Source: Aradus depressus (taxonomy: Eukaryota; Arthropoda; Insecta; Hemiptera; Aradidae). Taken from it: a DNA stretch of 64,000 bases. The position numbers were made by a program, and so were the translations under genes. Below the pieces are notes generated by a model. It searched no databases. It was not told where the DNA came from and worked only from the letters and a program-made list of their open reading frames with translations. Below are positions 45,101-57,100 of the stretch, piece after piece. The stretch's first letter is position 1. Every line of letters starts with the position of its first letter. Location of the stretch: the NCBI GenBank assembly GCA_963662175.1, contig OY759224.1, positions 21,027,489-21,091,488 of the forward strand. The letters are read 5' to 3'.

Positions 45101-48100
45101 TACCGATAGTATATGTATATAATTTTTTCTGAAATAGACAACATTTAAAAAAATAGATTGTTTTATTTATATATTTCTTTTGTATAACTGAAACAATTAT
45201 TTTTAGGTATGATGGTTGGAGCTTATGTATGGGGCTCAATAGCTGATTCTATAGGAAGGCGTAAAGTTTTAATCGTGATATCCTTCATGAATGCACTTTG
45301 TATCGTCATATCCAGCTTTAGTCAATCATTTTGGCTTTTCATGCTGTTTAGATTTCTTAATGGTGCTACGTAAGTAAAAAATACTTTTGAATAAATAAAA
45401 AAATTATAAATACAGTAGAACATCTTTAAGTCGAACCTCGATAAGTCGAAAACCTCCAAAACTCGAAAAAAAGTTTTGTTCATTTCCCTTCAAGCCCCAA
45501 AACCTCCATTACTCGAAATCTCAACCCTCTATTAGTCGAAATAATCAGTGAGTCCCTACAAGCCATTTTGGTACATATTTTCCCTCTATAACTCGAAAAA
45601 ATAAATTGGACCTCTGTATCTCGAACATAGCAATGTTTTATTTTACAACCTTTACAACTCGATTATTTGAAACTTATTACCTCTGTAGCTCGAAGAAAAA
45701 TAAGTTACCGACTTTAAGAATTTGCCGACAATGTACACCATTGTTTCTTGGAAAACAATTTAGGAGTATACAAAAAATGAAGAGCACGGGCAAAGAACCA
45801 GGTTTGTCACCAGATGTTGAAATTGAGAAGACTGAAATTTAATGTTCGAAAGTCCGTATCTACCAATTCCCCCGTAGGTACGTCATATTTTCAGCTTCCG
45901 TTTTCATATTGACAAACGGTCTTTTTGAAGCCCGTAACGATGGTGGATCGTGAAATATGTTCAATATACTATACTGTATATGGCGATATCTCACATTCTA
46001 GAAAAAAATGACAAACCTGGTTCTTTCCCCGTGCTCTTCATATAGGTTTACCAATTATCTAAAGCAAAAAAAAATTACTGACTTTTAAGGATGTTTTGAA
46101 ATAATGTTGATTTATAATAAATATAAATATGTTTGTTACCTCTGTAACTTGAATTTTTATTTATTTCACCTCTCTAACTCAAAATTAGTTAGAATGAATC
46201 TTAAGCTCTACAAGTCGAATCAAATTCCGCCCAAGTCGAAATCCTCCATAAGTCGAAAACTCTATAACTCGAATTTTTTGGCGTCTCCCTTGATGTTCGA
46301 CTTACAGAGGTTCTACTGTACTTTATTTTTTATTTTGTTTTATTTTTATGATTTGTTTTTTAGTCTAGGAGGTAGTGGCCCAGTTGTATGGTCATATTTT
46401 GCTGAATTTCAACCCAAAAAGAAAAGAGGTTCAATGTTGAGTTTTATGGCTGCATTTTGGACTCTGGGAAACTTATTCGTGGCAAGTATGTTTCATAAAT
46501 TGTTGAAGGCAAAAAATAACTTTTAAAAAAATCAGAAATAGCAACTGAAGGTTGAGGGAAATATTTAAAGTTATGGTTGGTTCGATGAGAAAGAGCGTGT
46601 ACCCAGAGGGTAGTTTGAGCACTCAAAACCATTATAGTTAACAGGAAGGGGGAGAGATCAGCCTTGTGGTCAACCTTTCGGCACTGAGTGGGCCTTCTTT
46701 AGGGCCTGTATTGTCATATATAAATGCGCGTGCCCCCCCTGGCCAGAGCAAAAAACCAAAGATAAAAATTAAATAAACTAAAAAAATAGTTTTTAGAAAA
46801 AATGGATTGCTTGCAAGTTACCAATAGGATCTTCAAATTTCCCGTGCGTCTGATTCCTAAATCAGCAATCAGCTGTTACATAAATGTACATGTACAAAAC
46901 AAGTCATATTACATTTATTTAAATATATATGAATTCGATCATTTCATTTCCTCGTTCAAAATCGTCATTTATGTTATACTTTATACTCTTAAAGCTGATT
47001 TTATATGCGCAGTAAAAATGCAAAGCGCAGCAGCAGCAAATGCACGCTATTGGATGTGAGTCATATAATTCTAAAAACACAGAAACCACAGCATACATTA
47101 GCTGCTGCTGCGCTTTGCAATTTTGCTGCCCATGTAAAGTCAACTTAAGTATTACAATCAGTGGTTACCTCAGGGGGAGCTTCTAGAGGTCCGAGTCTCC
47201 CAAATTAATAACAAAAAGTCTACAATGCTAACCACGGAATCTGCGGGCTGTGCCCCCGGGAGTCTATACCCCCCACCCTCGTAGCCTAACTTAAAATCCA
47301 GGCTAGGCCCCTGTGTATGTCAATACAGATCCTGAAGAAGGTTCACTCAGTGCCGAAAGCTTGGCAGAAAGTCTACAAGATTGTTTTATCGACCACAAGC
47401 TTGATCTCTCAACCTTCATATTACATCATTGGTCAATCTTTCCCAAAATTGATTATAATTAACTACAGACCGTATCCTGAATAGATATTTGTTCAGTTGA
47501 TTTTACATATTATCAAAAAGTGAAATAAAATGGGGGTCCTAGATCCTCATACTAAATTCTGTGTAGATAAATTCATTACATTGGCAGTTATTTTTTATTT
47601 TATTTTTTTTATTTTTTTTTAGTCGGTTTGGAGGGGGAAATGCCAGTCACGCACATCCAGCCCTGGATAGTGTGGGGCTCGAAACAAATAAAGTTGCTCC
47701 ATACCCACTAAAACCCCCTCCTCCGACGATCCTGATTCCTTCCGCGGAACTGACGGTCTGTCATTACTTCGCGGAAGGGAGGAAGAGTGGCTGGTAACGC
47801 CCCTTCTTCTGTTCTTATTGTCGCTACTGTTGTTCCTTGTCAGCCCTCTCCTGGAGGGCCAGCCCACCCATGATGAGTGCTGCAGAATCGCAGCCTTCAT
47901 CCCACGACTCCTGGGAGCGCAGCATAGCATCCACGTAACTGGTGGCAGTCAGTGGGGCGCCCATGCTGCACTCCAGATTTTTTTTCCCCTCCTCAAATCT
48001 GGGGCATTTGAGGAGGACATGCTCCGCCGTCTCCATCTCACCAGGGCACGCGGGACAGTCTGGTGTTGTCGCTGCCCCGATTTTGTGGAGGTACCTCCGG

Positions 48101-51100
48101 AACCCACCGTGTCCCGTGAGTACCTGGGTGAGGTGGTAATTCACCTCCCCATGCGTCCTGGTGAACCAAGGCTCGATTCGAGGGATGAGCCGATGGGTCC
48201 ACCGTCCCTTTGTGGACTTGTCCCATCCTTCCTGCCACTCCCTAATTGTCCTGGACCTCTCTGGCTCTGCTGGACCAGAGCTGGCCCCCGCGTCTTGATA
48301 GAAGACCCGGTTTCCCCTGCGGTCGAAGTGTTGCACCACCTCTTCCACCTGAACCGAGTCTTGTTTCCTATTGAAATGTCGCATACGCTCCCGTGCCAGT
48401 AGGTCTATGGGGGGCAACCCAGCAATTACATAGACAGCGTCGCCAGAAACTGTTCGGTAAGCGCATGCGTCTCTCAGTGCGCTTCGTCTGTGTGCGGGGG
48501 CGATCAGCCTCAGGTATGAGGGAATCCTCGTTGCATCTGCCCATGCCGGCGCCCCGTGCAGAAGGATGGATGTGCTGACTCCTGCCAGCAGACTTCTCCT
48601 GCTCTGCCTAGGGCCACCGACGTTGGGCAAATCCTCGAAATCGCCGCCGATGTCCTGGCGGCCTTCGCTCCCACGTATCTGAGGTGCTCCCTAAAAGTGA
48701 GCCTCTGATCCAGCATTACTCCCAGGTACCTGATTGCCGGTTGGGTCTCGATGGTATGACCCTGGAAGGTCAGTGAGATGTTGGTTCTGGCCTTCCTCCC
48801 GGTGAAGAGTACTGCATCCGTCTTGTGGATGGCCAGGGAAAGGCCCACAGAGCTCATCCAATGGAGTATAAGCTCCATTGGCAGTTATTAAGGTTTTTGA
48901 ATTGAGCCTTCTCTCCTGAACTCCCTTTGCTTCGGCCGATATTGTTCAAATTTGACAGATTATGTCCTCAATCGGTTTTGACTTTAAATATGAAATTAAA
49001 TGTTGATACATTCATTATTACATCGGCAATTATTAGGTTTTTGAGTTAAGCCCCCTATGATCATATCAGCTTTTTTTTTTTCTTTCCTCGGGTGTACCGG
49101 CCCCTGAAGGGGGCTCATCAACACCCGTCCGCCGCATAGACTGGAAATTAGGTCATATAATAGGATTTTTTAAAATTTTATTTGTTTGCTGCTACGGCCG
49201 GTTGTAGGACCCCGATCGGTTGGATCCTCCAACCTACCTTTTCGGCGTTTCCCGAGATAACTCGGGACCAGGCGCTTATGTTCTTGGCTGAGTTGCGCCG
49301 AGGATGGTCGCAGGTGGGCCGTGTTACCAGCACCCAACTGTCATCCTCGGAACCTCGTTGAACTGCCTTCTTTACCTTCCGCCAGGAGGCGACGAATCGT
49401 CCGAACTCCGGGTAGCCAGCCTCACTCATCAGGTGTATTCCTCGGGTTTAGTCCCAGGAACGATCCTGTCCGGCGTATCAACTCCAACCATCTGTCATAT
49501 CAGCTAAAAATTATTACGTTTCGTCTTTATGTGTTTTTTTAATTTACATATAAAATTTTGTTTTTGAGTTAAGCCTCTTCCCTAATCCTCCCCTTGCCTT
49601 TAGCCGATTTGGTTAAAAATCGATAGATGTTGTCCTTTTAAGGTTTTTGTCACACACATATAGTTTCATGTTCACAGATGCACAGTCAGACAGCATTTTG
49701 TTTTCATATTTGGAGTCTGGAGGTAGGATTACATGTAATTTCGTTGAAAACTCCGCATCAAATTTTTGTCCGATTACACAACTTCCCTTATACTTTTATG
49801 TAAAGTCTCTACTATGTAAAGAAAGGGGGGGTTCAGGGGAGGGGCTTAATTCAATAACTGCCAATGTAATGAATTTTATGAAAATGTACATAATTTAGTA
49901 TTTGAATTTATGATCTATGTAAGTCAGATATTGAATATTAGCGGGAAGGGGAGCAAAAAGTGAATTGATTAATTCATTCTGGGGAAGTTCATTGTCGGTG
50001 ATTCACCGACGAATTTTTATTTTTATTTCAAGTTGACATCCCATGACCTGAATTTCAAAATAAATTTGATGTCAGCTTAGGGGATATTCTGACTACATGA
50101 GATGGACAAATTAAAAAAAATTGATATTAACTAGGTCAATGATTATATTCTGATTATATTTCACATATTTTTTGTTTGTATCTATCAATTTTAATTCAAA
50201 TTTTTACCTTAGTTCAAAGTATTTACCGTATTTTAGCTTTAAATTGTTTTATACAAATATCGAGCGAGTCGAGAGGGCGCCGGTAGCTCAGTGGTATGCG
50301 TGCTTGCATTCTGAGCTCAAGAACGTGGGTTCGAAACCCGACCGAGGCCCTTAGTTTATTTTATCTGGGAGGTAAAATAAACTTAAACATGCCGTCCTTC
50401 GGATGGGAAGTTAAGCGATGGTCCCGAGCCTGTATGATGTCAGGTACTCGTTAAAGACCCCTGCCCTAGGTGAATAAAAATTTAGGGTAGGCAAAATTTA
50501 GGACTCCCGCAGTAGAGTCGGGCTCATGTCCACCAGAGTGACGAAAGAGGGCTCTGGTAGTAGGCGATATGACCTCGTAGTTAAAGCCCGGGCATGAGTC
50601 ATAAAACCTAACCTAACCTCGAGCGAGTCGATTATTCATTCACAATCGATAAATGCAGCTAAATTTTATATGTGTTACCAAAATTGTTTTAATGTTTAAA
50701 TTGTAAATTAAAATTTTATGAATAATAATCAAATATTTCAAATTAATTATTCATTTTATTAATAAATTATAATAATTTTTTTTACGAAATAAAAAGAAAT
50801 GTTCTTGTTTTTTTAATTAAAAAAAAGTAGGTAATTAATATTAACATGACATGATACATCCGGTATCTCTCGACCAATCATTTAATTTGAAAAAATCTGA
50901 CGGAAGTAGCGTTACAAACGGATTTTTTAATGTATGATAGTATTTATTTCAGTAAATCATAAGATTTACATTTAAAAGTATTATTTTACAAGTTTGTATA
51001 TTACTGTAATCTTCAATATATAGGTATATATTTTTATTTATTATTTTTTTTTTATTTTTTTTTTTTTTAGTTGGTTTTAAAAGAGGGTGCGCCTTGCGTT

Positions 51101-54100
51101 GCAGCAACATCACCCAGTCTACGTTTAGGCAAAGCTCGGGATCATTACATTGCTTGTTTCTGCTCCCGCCAGGAGCCGACGAATCGGCAGAACATCGGGT
51201 AGTCAGTTTCCGTCACCATCCGCCGTAGATCTAGTCCCAAATGCGATCTTGTCCCATGAATCAACTCCACCCTAGCTTGGTCGTACAGCGGGCATTCGAG
51301 GACCACATGTTCTGCAGTCTCGATACCGCCGCACGAACAGTTCGGGGTGTTCTTCCTGTGAAAGAAGAACAGCTTGGAGTTGAAATCACCATGACCTGAT
51401 AATATTTGAGACGTCCAGTGATTAGGCTGTACCCATGTTGAGTCAAGGCGTACCCGGACGTCCGGGAAGTATGCGTACGTCGTTCGGCCATCCGGGCATC
51501 GTAACCAACATTGTTGCCATTTTTCCACAATTCAATTCTGGACGATGTCCTTGCAGCGCACTGGTCTGGACTGTCCGCGCATCTCTTCCTCTAGGGCTAG
51601 ACGTAAGGGCTCATCAATATCTGCTCCTAAGGGCATGTTGCGTCTAGAGAAATACGAAGCGACAGCCCCATCCAAGATCAAGTCAATGGGGGCGGCTCCC
51701 GCTAGTACCTGTAGCGCAGCCGTAGAGACAGTACGATAAGCCCTTGTAACTCTTAAAAGGGCTGCTCTCTGGGCTTGCGTCAGAATCGTGCGCTGCCGAT
51801 TCGTGGGACGATGCCACCAACCTGCAGCAGCGTACCTTGCTACAGCCACGAATACCCCTGTGTAGATGGTCCTACACGCGGAATAGTCGAGGCCCCACGT
51901 CGCGCGGGCTAGGCGACTCAGGGCGTTGAAAGTGGCTATCGTCTTTTCTTTAATGGCAACAACGTGGGGCGTCACTTTCAGGCCTCGTGCGATCCGCACC
52001 CCAAGGTACGTTATCACAGCTGGGCATTCAATGTGCCGCCCATGGACTGTCAAAACCAGGGGTTGTCGAGCATCGGGTCTCCCCCTCATCAGTAAGGCCG
52101 AGGTCTTACTCGGTGAGAGAGCCAGCTTATTGGCGCAGCACCAGCTGCCTATATCGTCTATTGCAGTTTGCGCGCGAAGGGTAAGGTTGGCATGACTATC
52201 AGCCTGAACTGTAACCACGAGATCGTCGACATAGGCGATTGCCTTATGCCCACGGTTCTCGAGGTCACGGAGCAACCCGTCAAAGAGTATATTCCACAGG
52301 GTTGGTCCGAGAACCGATCCCTGAGGACAGCCTCTAGTGACGTCCACTGTAGTACTAGTATACAGCTGGCTTATGGTGGCGGATCGATCGCAGAGGAAGC
52401 TAGATATCAGCGCAAATAAATTCCTAGGCAATTCCATAGTCCGCAGTCTCGTGAGGATGGCTGGCCACCAGGCGCAATCAAAGGCCGACGCAATATCGAA
52501 GAAAACGCAGGTCTTCAATATTTATCTAGAAATATTAGGAGGCGGATGAAACACAGACTGTACCAGTTATTCTTCCTATAAAGTATCTAGTACCTTCTTT
52601 TATATATTTGTGCATAGCATCATGTATTTTGTTGGTCCAAATAAATTTTGTTGTATCTAGAAATGCACTCAACACTAAGTGTTGATTGCATTTCTAGATA
52701 CAACAAAATTTATTTTGTGTTTTAACAAGTCTTGTTAAAACTGATGCAACTCAGCTGTGCAAAAAAAAGTATCAAAAATATAACTAAAAGAGGGCGTGCT
52801 TGCTTGTTGAGCTCAAGATGACGGTTTCGAAACTCAAGGGCTTGATTTTTTTTTCTTCGAAATGAAAAAAACCTTGAGGACGCCGTCCTTTGGGTAGGAC
52901 GTGTAGCGATGGTCTCGAGCCTGTACGATGAGGGGAATAATAATTTAGTAGTCGGGCTCATGTCCACCAGAGCGACGAAAAAAACGCTCTGTTAGTAAGC
53001 GATATGACCTCGTAGGTAAAGCCCGGGCATGTGTCACAATAACTAACTTATTAAACTAATGAAAAAACATTTTATTCTACAATATATTATAATATAATAT
53101 ATTGTATAAAATTAATCATAGTGAATACAATATTTAATTAAAAAATATATTAAATTATGTTATTAATTTCAGGTTTAGCATGGTGCGTTATTCCTAGTCG
53201 AGTACAAATTTCGCTGCCTGGTTTCACCTTTAATTCTTGGAGAATATTTTTAATGATCTGTTCCATACCTAGTTTTATAGTAGCTGGTTTATTGTATTTC
53301 CTGCCTGAAAGTCCAAAATTTCTTATTACTAGTGGACGTTACGACAAAGCATTGAAAGTTTTTCAACATATATACGCCATAAATACTGGGCGAAAAGAGG
53401 AAACCTATCCAGTAAGTAATAGTATTAAATTTTAATTTTTTCTATATGTTTCCACTTTTTGTTCTCACAATGTTTTCTTATTACAGATAGTAAGTTTGGT
53501 TAAAATTGATCTGGAGAATCATGAGAAGAATATTGAAGTAAAAGTCGATAAACAAGAAAAATCGTTGAAGGTTATGTTGCATGAAATCATTTTGAACACA
53601 AGGAGACTGTTTCTCCCCCCGATTCTACGTTATACTATCATTTCGATCACTATCAACTTGACATTTCATATTGGGTAATTTTGTAGTATCATATATTTGT
53701 GGTTAAACTTATTGATATTTACAATTGTATAAAAAATGTATGGTGTGTGTACTCTCTAGGCACTAATTTGCACTCATTTGTGGCTAATAACTGTCACTGC
53801 AATGGTCTCTAGGCCATTGGCGATTAAGGCGTCGTTTGGCAATTGTGGAAGGGAGGACACGAACTAGAGGACATGGATACTAAAGGAAGAAAATAATTTT
53901 TTGTGCCTGGATTTAGCTAATTCAGTGATAAAGGGAATATTGAAATCAGTGCAAGGGTTTTGCTGGAGATTATGATTTTCCTGTCTTAGTTTCCACAATA
54001 ATCCTCTAGTGTGCCCTCCATTCTGCCACACTTCCCTAACGAAAGTGTCAATGGCCTAGAGACCTCCTTAGCATCAGTACACAGACATTGTTATTATCTC

Positions 54101-57100
54101 TCTCTTAATATATAAATATTTATTTACGTAAATATTTAGTTGTAAATATTTATTAAAATAAATAACAAAAATGTAATAAGTCAAGTACATTATTCCCGAT
54201 TTTCCAATGACGGATCAATAGTATCGTATATATAATGATTATAATATATAAAATGATGGTATTTTAAGTATATACAATTATGATTACAATAAATGAAAAA
54301 AATAATATCGTAATAATGTGATGAAGATTAGCAAGACCATACTTTCCATTTCACAGAAGAAAAGATGGCGTCGGGAGAAAAAAAGACTTAAGATTCCAGT
54401 AAGAGAAAGATTCTATTATAGGATGAATATTTTTCAGCCCTGGATTCTATAAGTATTATTTCTCATCATTATTGAAGCTCAAATCCACGTTTACTTTAGA
54501 TTTTGGGTTAACCGTGATTTTGCTTTATCCGAGTTAATCGTCCCCATCATTACCCCGGATAATCGGGAGTAGAGTATAGTTCATCTATTTATTATATTTT
54601 CACCAAAAATTTATTTAAATTGTTTACATATGTGCGGAAACGGTTTTTGACGGAGGGCTACGTCTTTTGTCGAACTGAGCAAGATTGCAACGAATGTCAC
54701 ACTTTGAAAGCATATATTTTCGAAACTAATAATCGTAAAGTAATAAATAGTACATCATTAGATAGTTTATAACAAAACAGTTTCAACCCTTCACCCTTAA
54801 CCCTTGGCTAACAGTAGACTTGCAAAATGAAGCTAAATTTCGCTCGATTTTTGTTTTGCACGCGATTTCAAGGTTATGACAAGTAAATAAATTAAGATAG
54901 TAATATTTGACGTAGTCTTAAGTTATAGGTTGCGACATAGTTGCTACTAGTTTTTACAAAAGTGCTCACACTTTAACTTATTGTTTTATTTTATATATTA
55001 TACATATATCGATCAATTTTTGGGAAATCAAAAAAAATTATGTTTTTTATCTAGTAGACTAGGTTAATCTATTTCAGAATACACTTCTGCGACATGTGTC
55101 GATATAGTGAAAAGCTAATAAAATAATAATTATTTTATTTCAATTATTGAAAACAAAGAACTTGTTTAATTTTTATATTGTCAAATTCCAAAAAATATGT
55201 ATGTGCCCGTTTCGGCTTACGCCATCGTCAGCACTAAGTTCATAATTCACTTTGAAAACTGTAACAAAATACAAGAAAACAAAACTGAAAAATAATAAAT
55301 ATATTATAATCAGTAAAAATTAATTTATTGAATGTATTTTAATAATAATAATAATAATAGCCTTTTTATTTCCTCCTTAGTATAGTAATATAACAATAGT
55401 ATTTCTAGATATTTATATAAATTGGAAACTAGGCCCACCTTTGGGCATAGGCCTCTCCCATTTTCTTCCATGCACTCCTGTCCCAGGCCGATCCGTGCCA
55501 GAGACTCCCCACTATCCTGTCCAGATCGTCCCGCCACCTCACCAGTTGTCTTCCCCTTCTTCTCTTCAGGTATATCGGGTACCACTCTGTCGTCCTCTTG
55601 GCCCATCTTCCTTCTTCAATCCTCGCCACATGTCCTGCCCATTTCCACTTTTGTTGCAGCACCACTTCCTTCACGTCCCGTACTCCTGTCTTTCTTCTTA
55701 TTTCGGAGTTCCGTATTTTATCCTTTTTCTTTATTCCCAGCATGCTTCTCTCCATTGCTCTTTGAGTAACCTCTAAGCTCCTCAGCACATCTTGGGAGAG
55801 AGCCCAGGTTTGGGATCCGTACGTTAGACAAGGAGTGATGCAGCAGTCGAACACCTTTTTCTTCAGGTCCATGGCCATTCTGCTTTTGAAGATATATTTG
55901 TAGGACCAATATTTCTTCCATCCAAGTGCGATTCGCCGATTTAATTCCTTTTTTAGGCCATTCTTGAATGAAAGTAGTTGTCCTAGTAGTTATCCTCTAA
56001 TTCCTAACGCCATTACTTTGTCCAATATAACACTATTGAGTTTATTATTTGTTCTAATATTGAAGAGTCTGGTTAGGTTGTGGGCGCAGGTCTGTGCATC
56101 TCCCAGGTATTTCTTCTCGGCTGAAGACTGTACACTCCCCCATGAAGAAGAGGTGGATGTCCTCAGGTCGCTCTTCGTTACAAAACCCAAATTTGTCCTC
56201 CTTGTTAAGATAAGACACTCTCTAGCGGTGCTCTCTGCACAGCTGTAACTGAGATATAACTCTCAGCTGTCCTCAGCCGCAAGTACTATAGTTCAGGATG
56301 TACTGAATGTCCCTGGAGGCCCCTATAGATCTCCTAAATTAGAGCATCCAGGAAAGGGATAAGAGAATTGAATTCTTACGTAGATGTACACACCATCTAT
56401 ATTGTTCACATTTAAATTTCGCGCTGACGATGGCTTAAGCTGAAACCACTTTATGTATATATTTTTGTGACAATAATAGACAATATAAAAATTAATCAAG
56501 ATCTTTGTTTTTATTTATTAGTCTGGTTAAACTTTATAATTAATATTAGTAGTAAAGTCTTTATTCAATTAACATAATAGAAAATTACATACAAAACATA
56601 TATACAATAATGTGACCTTTGATGAAGACAAACTCAATGGCCTAAGCCGTCTTGAGGAGTTTAGATTTACATAAATAATATTATCTTATAAACTTATAGT
56701 CTTATTTCTTATAAACTTATTAACAACAAATTTTTCTTTCTAAAATACGAATAAAAATAAAATAATATATATATCTTTGTTCCTATTTATTTAACTCACA
56801 GTTTCTGAAATCGTAAGCCTTTTTGCAATAATTTACCAGTAGTTGCCAATATTTACCATTTAATAATAAACTTTATAATTCTAAAATATATTAATATTTA
56901 TATGTTATATTTCTAGATACTATGGTTTGATGATGTGGTTCCCCGAATTGTTCAATCGTTTTGACGAATTTTCACGATCACATGGCGGCCAGGAAGAGGC
57001 GTCCGTCTGTGAAGTGACATATTTTGTTGTCAATTCCGGCTCACAGGCTGAGAACAATGTCTGCGACGATCGGATGGAAAGTGGGGTTTTCCTTGAGTCT

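Larger units (their letters stand above)
47500..50030 (-). repeat. Repeat A copy interrupted by two R1-like LINEs
   Basis: Repeat A text lies at 47500-47592, 48876-49070 and 49495-50030. It joins correctly when the two LINEs and one copy of each TSD are removed ('cattggcagttatt|aaggtttttgaatt' and 'tcatatcagc|taaaaatt'). Confidence 0.75.

Noticed and set aside
47818..48402. 194-residue plus frame
   Set aside because: Antisense shadow of the R1-like LINE on the minus strand.
50282..50345. Functional tRNA genes at the S1 heads
   Set aside because: A and B boxes are present, but the acceptor stem does not pair well and every copy is followed by the same SINE body.
53157..53172. Extension of SV2-like exon 7 upstream
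   Set aside because: The open frame runs into the polypyrimidine tract; the AG at 53171-53172 fits the phase.
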